DNA of 64,000 nt from Ancylostoma caninum (GCA_037903475.1 JBAJFG010000370.1:1416501-1480500), one strand, 5' to 3'. Shown: positions 46,904 through 59,200, counted from the first letter of the stretch. Numbers and translations are program-made. Notes: generated by a model not told the origin, from the letters alone.

Positions 46904-46995
46904 AGGTTTCATTCCGGTCTGCGAGCTGGGCCCCTTGCACCTCCCTTGTAGGTTTCATTCCGGTCTGCGAGCTGGGCCCCTTGCACCTCCCTTGT
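46904..46995. repeat. Perfect 46-bp tandem duplication at the element's right end
   Basis: 46904-46949 and 46950-46995 are identical (starting AGGTTTCATTCCGGTCTGCG, ending TGCACCTCCCTTGT). The duplicated unit is the terminal inverted repeat of the TTA-flanked element. Confidence 0.96.
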
Positions 46996-47615
46996 TAGAA
47001 TACACTGTCAATGTTCCAGGTAACTTCTGGAATTCATCGCGACACCGCATTTTTGTTACAGTTGATTTTTGTCATCACTTTCAAGACATTTACTTTTGTG
47101 AGTATTTAAAATTGATTTTGATTCTTTTCACTGATTTTTTAGCTTCACTTTCGGAATCCACAGCGTTTGGATCCTCAGAGTGGCTGTGACCACAAATTGT
47201 TCATTCCACAACCTCCGTCACGTTTGCCTCCGCCACTGGTCCGTATGTATACGTGCAGTCGCAATCGCACTATTCAATCTTCCATTATGATTGCGCCAAT
47301 TTAACCAGACAACGGAATCAACTACGCCGGCAACAAAGGCAGATGGGAGTTTTTATCGTGAGCACTAATACATGTCTGTGAATTGTATTTTAGCACGCCA
47401 GAAACTCAAATATTACGGGAGTACCGCACCGTGATCGTGGCTGTCACTTAGCAGATTTTCCCTTAAGCTAGCATGTTTTCCAAAATGTTTCACTCCAGAC
47501 AACCAATGGGATTAAGATGAGGTCAGCAGGGATGTTCAACTGTTCAGAACTCCACGGATCAGTACAGTCCACCTCCGGCGCGGCACTCTGACTACAGTCC
47601 TTCTCAAAAAGATGG

Positions 47616-47734
47616 GTGTGGCGCGTTATACCTGGAAATGCGGTGCGGCCAAACTCTACGATTGGTCAGTTCAGCAAATAGGCCAATTGTAGGGCCTGTC
47701 AGCGCCTCCCATTCCAGGTATAACGCTCCACACC
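47616..47734. repeat. Hairpin element of about 120 bp
   Basis: GTGTGGCGCGTTATACCTGG (47616-47635) is mirrored by CCAGGTATAACGCTCCACAC (about 47714-47733), with two mismatches. It is non-coding and is a likely MITE or structured repeat. Confidence 0.8.
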
Positions 47735-47989
47735 CCGAAAAGATCGACAGAATCCGCGTGCGGTTTCATAGCGTCGCGGCCGCAGATTCGAGGAGGTAGT
47801 ACCTACTCGACCCTCTCACTTCAAACATACTTTCTCTGCATCTCTCGTTCAGATCCCACCGCGTTACTGCAGTCACGAAATCCGCCGTAGCATGAACCAT
47901 ACTCGTCCTCTCGCCCCCTGTCGCGCTTTTAGGTTTAGATCACCTTTTACCATTCCAACTTACCTTTCTTTTTTTCCACTTTTTTTTAG

Positions 47990-48165
47990 GTTATATACCA
48001 TATGCAAACGTAATTCAACCAGGTCCACCAAACTGTACGCAAACAGCTGCCGTTAGCCCAGCCGAGCGCAATGACCGCACACAATGCCGACGCAACTCGT
48101 CTTGCGGATCTTCCGTTCCCGGAACGATTTGTACAGTGCCTGATGCGGTGGCGGACTTGGTGTAA
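47990..48165 (+). CDS. Possible last exon of an unidentified plus-strand gene
   Basis: After a strong acceptor (TTTTTTTAG, 47981-47989) an open frame runs YIPYANVIQPGPPNCTQTAA then RNDRTQCRRNSSCGSSVPGT and ends DAVADLV with TAA. Four cysteines and an ordinary composition suggest a secreted or extracellular tail. Upstream exons could not be fixed; candidate frames at 47.2-47.35 kb exist without clean splice sites. I do not recognise the family. Confidence 0.3.
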
Positions 48166-50039
48166 TTCAGTAATCATGTCTAACACTCAAGCAACCTCAC
48201 CTGTCTATAAAATCTCACCAGAAATCGATAATCTTTACTCATTGTACTAAAACATATACTAAGCAATAATGTTATGATGAAGGTAGAAAAGAAAACAAAA
48301 TCACACAATGAGGATAAAATACTGGTGAAATGTTCTTCGCCAACAGAACGAAGCTTTTGAACCTTCACACTAAGTTCCACCAAATTCTATTTCGTATCTG
48401 TAAACAGAACACGCATCATCTCAGAAACACAGCTCCCAACCGATTTCTCACCGCAATCAAAAACACTTGCCAGTTACGGAAAATACCAATTTACACGAAG
48501 AGAAAAACATGCATAAGCGCATGATGAAAGAATGAAAAGACCGATCCCAATTCCCGAGATAAGATATTTCAAATGAACAAAGCACATGGTGAACCATCAC
48601 AACAACAGCGACAACGCTCTGTAGACAATGCAAATAGCAAACACGCAAGGAGAATTCAATCAAAAACTCATGGGAATTAATGTACCTATGGATAACAGGT
48701 CTAGCGAAGAAACTGCAATAGATGAAAGTAATTTTGGCATAATCTTAGCATGCTGTCATATTAGGTCGTAAAACTAAGTAAATACACCACTGTTTGGTTG
48801 GTAATCATAGTGAAAATGCATGCTACTCTTTTAAAAATTTTCATCATTATTTTTCCGCAGGATCCGTCGGCTTCTATGCATAAAGTTCAATGATTTTCAA
48901 ATTTGTCTTCACATCTCATGAAAATAAGGTTCAGAACACTCACAGCAGTGCAAAAGATCTCCTTAATCGAAGGAATTTTCCTCAACACCAGGCCAGACAT
49001 TAGCCAGGTTTCAAAATTAAAAATTTCAAGGAGAAAAAATAGTGTGAGACAGTGTCCTTTCACCAACTCAATTATGTTATCGACTGCCACCAACGAACAA
49101 GAGGTGGCACCTCAACCTTCGTCAGCAATTTACACGAGTAGAATGTTGCGAGTCATTTTACTTCATTTTGATGCGAAATACCGACAAGCTTGACTTAGAT
49201 GACTACAACGGATACATTTCAGGTCGGGTGTAGTTTTGGCATAGCCATAGGTTAACTAAAATATGACACTTATGTACCGGCGTGTTCGTACAAATCTATG
49301 AAACCTTCTGAGCCACCCATTTATGAATCCAAAACGAGTCCTAACAATTTCAAAGCCTTCAAATTTGTGCGTCGCCGTCGCTGACAAAAGAACTATTTCA
49401 AGGCATCGCAGATAAAAAAAGCAAAACCCTTGGGTTCGAGTTCTCGAAAATCTTATATGGGCATAGTCGCCGCGATTCACAGAGTAGATATTAGGTGGTG
49501 AGTAAACATGGTTGGGAATAAATGCTTTTTTTCTTTTCTTTTGCTTCTTTTCTTTGGCCCATCCGCCACCATACGACTGTTTCATTTCAATCATCAAAGC
49601 ATATTAGGCGTTTATTCAACAGCACTATGGTTGGAGTCACTGAAAAGTTGACGTAAGCACGTGCGGTAATTGTGATGGCTTCCAAGAAGCAGCCAACTGC
49701 CCCCTATGGTGTGTAAGAAAGGAAAAAGTAACCATTTTGCAAAGGCTATGCAGCCTTCTATCCTATTTCACTGCTGATAACTTCGCGCTTCATAAAACAG
49801 AGGTATAAATACTTCAAGCATGTACTGCCTCAAGAACAAACATAAAAGACTTGTAAAGGTTGATATCTACACTCGAGTTTGGAGCCGATCAAAATGCTTT
49901 CAAAGTGCATGGACTTTGTAAAGCCATTTTCGATATAATGAATGCTTACGAGCAGTTCAAACAACGAAAAGAAAAATCAAATAGATCATCGAGTATCTTC
50001 TTCCTACTTCTATACAAGTCCCACAAACCGGGGTGCTCT
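48166..50039. other. Intergenic, 3' side of the SUT-2 gene
   Basis: AT-rich; the right end should contain the 3' UTR of the minus-strand gene that stops at 50040. Frames at 48663-48457 and 49597-49256 (minus) have no family likeness. Nothing else was noted. Confidence 0.4.
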
Positions 50040-53000
50040 TTAAGCCGTGGCGCTTGATGCCTTCCACTTGTACTTAGCAACACCAGCGCCAAATGATGGC
50101 TTCGGCTGTGGTGGATGATAAAAGTAGCAATTCGCATTCATACACGATGCTCCATAGTGGCAAGTCTAAAAACGAAAAATGTGGATGAATCAAAAGATTA
50201 AAAAAATGAAAAGCAATCTTTTCTGTGCAGAATTTTTCCCGCTTTTACATATAATCTGATAATATTATTATCGAGGTTTTGAAACTGTAACAATGCCCTC
50301 ATCAGAGAAAGACATGGTAATTCAAAAATCAAGCCAGGTTTGCAGAAATCGGTCTTCGAATCATTGGAGAACCAATTCTTCTACATAGACACACAAGTCT
50401 AATGAAAAAACAATGAAAATTAATTCAGAAGAACTACAGACCTAATCTGCACAGAAAGTAATATTTTTGGGTTGAAACTGAAGTAAAATATAGTGACATC
50501 AACAGACCTTAGGATGCTTGAAGGCGCAGTTTGGTCTTCTACACTTGTTACCGTACAAACATGGCGTGAGCGAAGCGAGACTGGGCACTGGATTTGGATC
50601 GGCAGACAAAGGAACACTGAATCGACGTGATAGTAAGCTCTGTCAAGTTTTTTTTTTCAATGTTTAATAACAGAAAACATACTCAGGAGCAATCTTCGCA
50701 GGCTCGGAGGCCGTGATCGTGTTCGCAGAGGAGGTTAGCACTGGTTGAGGTGCCTTAAATGGTGAACGGTAAATACTGAAAATTAATCTCAAAGATCATT
50801 TTAAAAAATCCTTACCTGAGGTGCCACAACAGCCGCGGTGGTGACAACTACAGGGACCACTGCAGCAGCTATTCGTCCATGAGTGTAAGGACAGCTCGGA
50901 TTTGCGCAATTCCGGTCAAATCGACAAGGAGGATGAATATAAAGGCAGCGTGCACCGAAAGAGCAGTGAGGGAAGTTACTGGAATAATGAACTCTCACTA
51001 GAAATTAAAACTTAAATAAATATAAGCAGGATAGCTACAGTGATTGAACTCACATGCATTGCTTGGTAGGGTGTGTATAGGCACAGCTTTCCCCTTGCCG
51101 ACAATTGGGCCAGAAACGACACCTCTCGGGAATTTTGGTGACTGACTGGAAAGTCTGCTCCTCCTGAAATATGAACCACGTCAGCAATATGAATAAGAAT
51201 TACGATAAAAATTTGTAAGCGGAGCAGTCGCAGAAGGAATGACGAAAAAAAAGAGCTCCAGAAGCTCAATCCGCTTGATATGAAAACCGCGGAGTCAAAA
51301 GGTATATTCAGAAACAACATTAAAACTATAATATAAAAAGAACAACCAGAGTAGAAGTCTTAATAAATATTCACAAAAGTCATTCTCGAAAAATCCCAGC
51401 AAAAGCAGAGTATAAACAACTCAGTAGCTACAAAGAATAGAACCGCTTACTTTCGTAAGCGGTGTAGGCACATAATTTGAAGCCGCTGTCGTTGATTGGT
51501 GCGAAGGCGACGGCGCATATCCCGACCAGCTATTTCCTCGACTTAGTTGATGTGTAGGAGGTACTTCGCCATCTTCATCCATTGACGAAGACACTCCACG
51601 AGCATCAGCCAGAACTGCATCTATCTTCGCCTCTGAAACCGCTAAATTCTAAAGCAGCTCGACCGCACCGTACAATGGCATCGCTATCTTGCGCTGCCTT
51701 AATAGCGAATCGCAGACTTAACTTGGGCTTTTTTTTCGGTGATCTCCCGGCTTAAAAGATTATGGTAGCATAACAGAGCATATAACGCGGTGGCACTGCT
51801 GGACGCATTCGTGCCCGTATATACGGCTACTCCATCAACTCTCATACATAAGAACACGTAATATAACAACCTCACATCCAGGCTTGGGGAAAATAGAAAT
51901 CAACGGCGCTCGAAAGATTCTAGTTGTTCAGATTCTCAACAAATTTCTCTTGAATTCACTTTCTTCAACCAATTACTTGTCATTCCCAACTTGTAGAGCT
52001 TTCCATAGTTTTTTTTTCGGATTTCACACCACTTTCACGCAACAAGTCAAGTTCGCTTGCACTGTTAGTGTTCGGATTGATCAAAACACTAATTGCGTCC
52101 AGAATTTTCGATCAGAATCTCAAAATGTATGCTTTATTGCACGTTACAGCCCTATTCCAACAAAATAGCCAAATAGGGACGAAACATAAACCAACCGTCA
52201 TCGTCTGTAGAATCGTCCTCATCTAACTGAATCTGACCGTCCCATTTGCGAACAGAAGGCGAATCGCTTCCATCCTAGACAGCATTGTAATATGCATGGT
52301 TAAGAACGCATTAATGGGTGCCGAAAGCAGAAATTCGCGTACCAGTAAATCCTCATCAATTTCCACCGTCCGACCACGTTTCTCCGGAACAACCACAACA
52401 CTTCCACTTTTGGAACCTAAACCTTATGAAAGTGCATTATTGTGAAACCTAAGGCTGCCCACAGAGTCGCCGCACGTGTGCGCGGTGCTTCAGTGCGTTT
52501 GGGAACTTGCAGACGCCGCAAACCCTGGACGCGGCGCAGCTACCGCCGCGTTCACTGCCAATTCCTTGTTCAAGAACGCTGCCTGCGGCAATATGATGCC
52601 GCCCGATGGCGCGGTTCCAAAAAAATTGCGTGCGGTCAAAATCGTCACGATGATGGGTCAATATCCATCGAATCACTCAGACGCAGGCAAGCACCGCACG
52701 TGCAGCAGCCAACTCTGCCAACCTAAGAGCTTCCTGAATACCCACCTCCATCGTCTTTCTCTTTGCGGCGCTTGAGATTTCCTCTTTTTGACTGGCCTAG
52801 CGATCCAATGTGTTCCTTGGCACCTTTCAGTGTCACCGTTATTTGCGGGCTGCTTGATCGTGTACGAGATTTATCTCCAACCACAACCTCAGCATCGTAG
52901 GTGTTCTCGCTTAAGAATGGGTAATAATGCTAACGAAGAGAAATTTGGTAGGCTCATAACTGCCGTAAATGGAGAGCTGAGGGCATGCTTAACAAAAAAA

Positions 53001-55947
53001 AAACACACACACACACAAACTACAGATCAAAATTCCTTTTATGGTCTAACTAATGTACTATAATCATATGCAAACAAAAGCAAGAGGAGGAATAATATCT
53101 AAAGGTTTCTGAACAAATTCCAAGTACATTAGTGTTATACTTACCCATCACTGTCCACCTCCACTACAGCAGGTCGGCTAATCCTATTCTTTAACGGTGA
53201 GCGAGATGTCGTCGCATGTGCCGCTGCCTTCTGGAATCAAGGAAATTTTTAATGAGGCGACGCAACTATGCACGAGCATTCAAGGCATCCATAACAACTA
53301 ACGGAAATGAAGACACTGTACCTTCTTGTCTACAAGGGATGCACCGTAGCCTGCGCTAACACTAGCCTGGTTCATCGCCTTCAGGAACATTGACGATCCT
53401 GCCTTCATGGTCTTCTTTTCGATTTCACTGAATTTAAGCCAGCAGTTAACAGCGGAGTAGAAACTTTGCAATGAATTTAATGCTAATCGACCGAGAAGAC
53501 AAGCTGAATTAGCTTTCTACAATGAAGCAGCGATATTTTTGTAAAATGTATCGATACCCCTGCGCCTTGATAGCTACGAAAGTTGACTACCTCTAGAGTA
53601 TTATGAGGAGACACAGGAACCACATCGATTAATGCCCAATTCCCATCTCAACTAACCTCACGGCTGGCTTAACCTTCCGCATCACATGTACTTGCGAGGA
53701 GACTTTCACCGGCTCAGGACTTGCGGCAAGTGGACGTTGTGCAATGACGGATGATGCGACCGTAACCTACAGAATTAGAACTATACATGTAGGTGAACTT
53801 TACAGTAAAAAATAAAAAAAAGAAAGAATAACTACAACAGCACCTTTTTCGTGCGCTCTTCAACCTCATGCTCAAACTCTTCTTCAGACCATGTCCTGGA
53901 GCGAGAACGAGACCGTCGCTCCTTCTGTCGACGAGTAGGGCGAACAGTTTCACGACTGCGAGACGCTTCTGTTCGCGATTTCAATCTTAAATAGGTGACA
54001 AATATCGTAGTTAATCGTTTCTCAAGACGATATAGCTTCAAAAAAGAGAAACGGAAAATAATGAACACCTCGCTAAAACCTGACGCGAGAACTCACTTTT
54101 CCTGTTCGCGAAGCTTCTGTTGACGTTCCGCTTCTTTAACGCGTTCTTCTCGTTCCTTTTCTTTCGCTTTCTCTGCTTGTCGTACCCGTTCTCTTTCCTT
54201 CTCCCTCTCTTTCTCCTTTTCCCGCTCCTTTTCCTTCTCGCGTTCTCTTTCCTTTTCAGCGTCGCGTTTCTTAGATTCCGTATCGTGCTGCCGATGAGAA
54301 GATGATTCGTGTGATCGACTTTCTGAAGAAAGAAAAAACTAAGAAAATCAAGCTAGCATGAATAAACGAATACCGATGTTTTACTTCGTGCCCTACACGG
54401 ATTAGCTTATGAATCTATACAAAAGCAACTAAAATTCACCCTGATGACAAATTTTACTGCGACGTACAAGCGATATAACCTCAAATTCCCCGTTAGCGAC
54501 ACCAATGCACCATGTATTTGCTAGGCGATCAGACTAAATGCCCATTTCTCATTTCCAAGCTGTCTGGACTATATCCTCACCAAAATAATTCATTAAAAAG
54601 AGCAGGAGTTCCTGGTTTAAGAATTTGTTTCCTACAGGATTTGAGATAATGGGTCGTGGTATTTTGGAGAATAAGAGGGGCAAAAATACCCGATAGGCAA
54701 ACTTCGCCTCCCTCGTCCACCGCTAGAGAAAGCAATCTACGACTACTTCAAAACAGCCACAAAATGATAACCATGTCATTGTACGACCAGTCAGCTGAGA
54801 AAAGATAACTAAGGGGATGGATCGTGTAATAGTAGAATCTTACCATATGCTAGTTTCAGAAAAAAAGAAATTCATAATCAGCTCTATTTCAAAGATGTAA
54901 CTGTAATACGGTTCATATCCTAACTAGGAAAGTATACAGCCAGGTATACCTCGTAATCTTTGACAACAACACATACACAAAAAAAAACACTTGAAAATGA
55001 CAACAAACTTCAAACTAACCCTTTCTCTCCTCCTTCTTCGAGGTGGAAGCGTGCAGATGTGAATCTGGCTCCCTTTTACGTTCTTTTTCCTTGGAGGGCT
55101 CCTTGTGAACCTCCTAAAATACTGACAACTAACTCATGTTTTCCACATCTTTTTTTCCAAAAGTATGGCAGAACGCAAGAAAATATACTATCTACAGCGG
55201 AGAATGTAAAGACTAACCTTGCTCGATTTTTCAGACGTGGAATGAGTGTCCGGCTTACTTCCAGCTGACTGTAGCCGTTCAAATAACTCGAACAACCTTG
55301 AAAACTCAGCTTTACGAAAGAATCAACCTACTAACGATTAATTCCCTGGAACTCCGAATCCAAATATACTTCTCACAGAGGATTGTGGATTCGCAGCTTT
55401 TTTTAAAGTAAGGGCCGCCCTAAAAGAGTCTGATCCCATAAAGCTTCAAGGCTGGATATCGAGAAACCCAATCAAGGCAGTAACGGGATCTTTGAGAAAT
55501 TAGAGATTTGAGCAAAGTGAATGGAAAATGAGCGAGTAGTTTCCTCGCAGCATGTGCATGGGACTCCTGCGACGTTAAATCAACCCACTAATTAAATTGC
55601 TTTGTAACATCTTTTTATTAACACTATAAGCCAAAGACATGTGCCAAACACTAACCAATCCACGAATTTATTCGTGCATTTTCCTAAGAACAAATTTAGA
55701 TCGTCCTTCATTTGATTCTTCTCCTTTTTGTTTGCGATCATGACCATGATGTATTCAGGAAGCTCATCGTCGACGTAAACGCCTAGTTCTTCCAACTTGG
55801 CCTTGATCGCAGCCTAAAGCAGCATATGAAATTAGTTAAAAGAGGAGTTTTACATACATACACAAATGTGACAAGAAGGTGAACGCAAACACTTCGTTAA
55901 ATTACCTTTAGTTTTTTCGAAACATCCAGATTCTGTCCTACAGCCAT
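50040..55947 (-). CDS. sut-2: CCCH zinc-finger poly(A) RNA-binding protein, ZC3H14/SUT-2 orthologue
   Basis: Resolved exons: 55947-55906, 55813-55656, 55296-55218, 55113-55020, 54322-54097, 53985-53844, 53766-53657, 53427-53322, 53230-53145, 52909-52746, then (limits uncertain) about 52430-52343 and 52274-52196, then 51648-51451, 51163-51054, 50978-50816, 50753-50683, 50637-50508, 50165-50040. Phases agree except around 52.2-52.75 kb. N-terminus: MAVGQNLDVSKKLK, LEELGVYVDDELPEYIMVMI, ANKKEKNQMKDDLNLFLGKC, the PWI-like domain of ZC3H14. The middle is a charged arginine/glutamate helix (KEKEREKEKEREKER). C-terminal CCCH fingers: CRFWPNCRQGESCAYTH, FPHCSFGARCLYIHP, CRFDRNCANPSCPYTH, CLYGNKCRRPNCAFKH, CHYGASCMNANCYFYH. 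The family binds poly(A) RNA in the nucleus and limits tail length; C. elegans sut-2 modifies tau toxicity. The acceptor TTCCAG lies 9 nt before the ATG. Confidence 0.87.
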
Positions 55948-56414
55948 AGTACCCACCTGGAACAGAAATAAGAGGCTAACAATGAATTGTTAGTGAGGGA
56001 TAGCAGTAGATCACAGCAACATGAAAGGAAATAAGAAAAGACCAAGTAGGGAACCAGGAATTGTTTTCAGATTCGGCAATGGAAATCCGATCACAGCAAT
56101 GTAGCTTTGAAACCGATTCTGATGTGGAAAACTTATGAAGAACGAAGAAAAAGGTGTCTAATGAAGCAAGAAAAAATCCATTATAAACCGGATATGAGAT
56201 CGGAGTCACGCGTGGACGAACGGAGAAATACGAAAACCCTGAACGGACAACTCGTACCACGGAATTGCTCAAAGTCCCTAAACCTCACTAAGGGCAGTGG
56301 ACTGGACAAACCCCTAACCAGACATGATTCCTCAATGCCTTTGAAAAAGAAAGGAAAACAAAACAAAAAGAAAAGAACCAATGAATTCTCGCTGGCGCAC
56401 GAGTTCGGCCGAGA

Positions 56415-56580
56415 GACTCAGGCACTTTCAGCGGACGGCGCGCGCATCCAATACAGGACGGCCCGCGTAAGGGATGAGAATTGGGCAGGACTTGGGTGCG
56501 CGGACCGTCCGCTCTTACCTGCCAGCGGACCAGCCGCGCACCCATTACAGGACCATCCGCGCGCACCTTTGAGGATCATT
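56415..56580. repeat. GC-rich repeat, copy 1
   Basis: The block starts CTCAGGCACTTTCAGCGGAC and contains several GCGGACSGTCCGC-like units (CGCGGACCGTCCGC at 56497-56510). It is inverted relative to a similar block at 58846-58985. It is far more GC-rich than the surroundings. Confidence 0.7.
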
Positions 56581-56675
56581 GGATAGATAGCTCGGTTCTA
56601 TACCATTTTTTCACTTTGTATTTCAAACAAATAAGCTTATAACATCGCGAATATTATAATCTATATTTATTCAAA

Positions 56676-56855
56676 GCTTCCTTCAAACACATTTTGGTTT
56701 CAAACGAGGTAGAAACAAGGACACAAAGTAACAAGTGACTTCAAAGAAAATTCGAATACAAATTCTCCTTCAAATACAGTTTGGTTTCAAGAGAAGCAAA
56801 AACAATGAAAGAAACGCAAAAAATAAGTGACTTCAAGAACTATGCGAATACAGAC
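56676..56855. repeat. Direct repeat, about 90-bp unit, two copies
   Basis: CTTCCTTCAAACACATTTTG...GGTTTCAAACGAG...GTGACTTCAA is repeated as CTCCTTCAAATACAGTTTGG...TTTCAAGAGAAG...GTGACTTCAA. It lies between the SUT-2 gene and the tentative 57-58.4 kb gene. Confidence 0.65.
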
Positions 56856-57254
56856 ATTAACCGGTGCATGATACTCGTAAATGACCATGTAGACAATAAA
56901 ATGTAATGTACAGAGGACAGAAAATTAATGGCAATCCGGGACAAACATCTGCTCCAACAATATTCAGTGCCATATACATCAAAGTATTTGTATTTTCGAA
57001 TATGTATCTGCTCCCATACTACACTAATTCGCTATTCTTCGAACCAAACCTAATCAAATAGCAGTTTTAGGGGAAGTAAGTCATTTGAGTGACTTTGTTT
57101 CCCTGCCAAACAGGAGCTGACTAATACTTAAGAAGTATGCATAAATTTCACAAGCTGTCCTGGGTACATTCGGAACAGATGTCCCCCAAACTGTCATTAC
57201 CTTTCTGTTGCAAAGAGGTGCAAAGCGAGAATCAGGAGAAATACAAATTTTTTT

Positions 57255-58409
57255 CCACGGTGGAAAACGGAGAATTCTAATGATGGAGTTCCAACTCATT
57301 TTCAAACTCGTCATCGGTGATCCTATTTTCCTCGTTCGTTGGATTCCTTGGGGCAGCTTTTGACTGGCGCTGGAAAAGGCAGTTTATAGAAAAGAAATAG
57401 AAGAGCACAGGAAACGTTCTATGGAAAGAATAAGGATAAGGCCAATTAGACGAATATGAATGAGAAAACTGCACTCACATTATTGGGAATCCATTTGAAT
57501 CCACTTCCACTATCGCAGTAGGTGTAACCGCGAATGTCCTTCCTTAACAAGAGAAACTATTGATGTAATTAGTGAAGCAGTAGTACTAAGAACTTACAAA
57601 CTTACACTTTCATTTCGCAATCATGTTGACGCAACACGGATGCAAGATGCACTTCGTTCCTTTGCAAAAACCAATGCATGTAGAGGATCCGAACCAGAGA
57701 CTAATCTCCCAATGGGCAAGAACTCTACCACTGCGCCACATGCGCAACGTCAGCGAAATTTGAACAACCTATCAACGTAAGAGACGAAAACACGAAATCT
57801 GGTTACTAGCTTAAATGTGATACAACGTGGAGCCGGTGACGAGATTCATCGCATGACACTGACGCACATTGAATGCAAGAATTTCACAACCGAGAGGACT
57901 CGAACTCGTGACCGCCATCACCGAAGCCGGCCCTCTTGCCACTGCGCCATTTGTGCACAGTGGCAGTTCGTGGTTGGAATGGTGCGAACGCTGCGCGTAT
58001 CGGGAAAGATCGAAAAGAGAGCTCTTCATAACGAGCAACAAGGCTAACAGAGAACAATCAAAGGAGTTCGTACGTCGTGACTAACAACTCTCCTCGACGA
58101 AATAACAACGAAAGTTCATTTTCAAGAAATATGGCCCGGAAACATTAGAAAAATGGTTCTCATTAGAGCTCACGCATGAAACAAAGAAGTCACCATCGAA
58201 CAGCCAACAAAAAACAACGGCAGCAACATTGAGAGTGCCGATTGACTTTTCATCCTATTATCATCCAGATTCCCACCTATTCCAATGCCCATCCCGGTTT
58301 CTACCTATTCACTACTACTTGACGAAAGCGTACCTCCATATCTGCGAATGCTGATGTTGTTCAATGAGGGGATGGTGTCGTCGCGGACGGGCATACCATA
58401 GCGCGGCAT
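57255..58409 (-). CDS. Tentative small gene, three exons, unidentified
   Basis: Exon 1, 58409-58334, begins 2 nt after TTTCAG and reads MPRYGMPVRDDTIPSLNNIS followed by IRRYG. Exon 2, 57542-57479 (acceptor TTGTTAAG), reads RTFAVTPTAIVEVDSNGFP in the agreeing phase. Exon 3 starts at 57369 (acceptor TTTTCCAG). In one frame exon 3 ends NEENRITDDEFENELELHH with a stop at about 57278; the phase-consistent frame stays open through 57190. The two alternatives cannot both be right. VEVDS in exon 2 recalls the PAVVEVDSDG of the SUT-2 gene next door, so a partial duplication is possible. Confidence 0.3.
57676..57745 (-). repeat. tRNA-like module
   Basis: On the minus strand TGGCGCAGTGGTAGAG (A box) and CTGGTTCGGATCC (B box) are correctly ordered. 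Stem pairing is poor. It sits in an intron or spacer of the tentative 57-58.4 kb gene. Confidence 0.5.
57892..57960 (-). repeat. tRNA-like module
   Basis: On the minus strand TGGCGCAGTGGCAAGAG (A box) and GAGTTCGAGTCCTC (B box) are both near consensus. It is the second such module within 250 bp in the same orientation. Confidence 0.52.
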
Positions 58410-58669
58410 CTCTGAAACTACAGAAGTGAAAATAATGATCATTGTGCATGAGAATTCCTATTACAAATGCACCGTTAAACACGAAGATACCACGATGGCA
58501 TAAACGAATAGAAGGCAGTAACTCTTTCAATTCATGAAGAAACAATGTTCACCGCGCATTCTGACAGAACTGAGCATTGAAAAGGAAGAAAAGCAAGAAA
58601 AGTTTGAAAACAAAAACATGTGCTCATTGGCAGACCACGGATTTCCACAATTTTCAGTCAGGGGCTTAC

Positions 58670-58736
58670 AAGCGTAGTGACATATTGCCGACAAAGCACT
58701 AAAAACCAGGAGAAGTACAGCAACGAACATTAACAT
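58670..58736 (-). CDS. Possible first exon with signal peptide
   Basis: MLMFVAVLLLVFSALSAICH is a good signal peptide, followed by a GTAAGC donor-like site at about 58669. The open frame itself runs on to 58527. A continuing exon in the right phase was not found. It may belong to a small secreted protein or be chance. Confidence 0.22.
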
Positions 58737-58845
58737 AACGTCACCAAATCAATACTCACGAATTCGCGCCCTTTCCAGCCTTAAATTATCGAAATGAACA
58801 AGTTTGTGCAATAGCACGTCCCTGATCCTCCACATTTCACGCGAA

Positions 58846-58985
58846 AATGAAGGTGCGCGGATGGTCCGCTTGAAAACCCGGTACGCGGACGGTCCGCTGC
58901 AAAGCCCCGCCCACTTTTATGGTCCGCGGCCCGTCCGCGACCAAAGTTTTGGCACGCGGATCGTCCGCTAAAAGTGCCTGAGGAG
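58846..58985. repeat. GC-rich repeat, copy 2 (inverted)
   Basis: This contains GCGGACGGTCCGC (58882-58894), GGTCCGCGGCCCGTCCGC and ends CCGCTAAAAGTGCCTGAG, the inverted counterpart of the start of the 56.4 kb copy. Confidence 0.7.
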
Positions 58986-58989
58986 CTAA

Positions 58990-59200
58990 AAGTCTGCAAT
59001 ATTCTGAGCGACACACGCTAACCTACGAGAAAACACACCGATCGCACGGAAATCGACGACACAGTTTTTGTGTCATTATTTGCGGCTTCTAGAACTTGAA
59101 GCAGCTTGCCGGTAGTATCGGTGGTTTTCCTGTGGTTTTGTATCCAATGGATGTCTTCTCCCATGTTCTTCTTCTCCTCAGTTTTTTACATAAAAAGTTA
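58990..59200. other. Spacer without a feature
   Basis: Short spacer between the GC-rich repeat and the next MITE. Nothing recognised. Confidence 0.3.

Larger units (their letters stand above)
42456..46994. mobile_element. TTA-flanked inverted-repeat element containing a LINE
   Basis: Left end CAAGGGAGGTGCAAG (42456) through GGAATGAAACCTATCCGGCT; right end is its inverted copy finishing at 46994, about 50 bp of identity with a few changes. TTA is present directly before (42453-42455) and after (46995-46997). The ends match those of the 21.3-22.1 kb and 28.0 kb elements (CAAGGGARGTGCA, TWA duplication). Inside lie a tRNA-like module and a 4-kb LINE, so the original element was much shorter. 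Confidence 0.78.
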
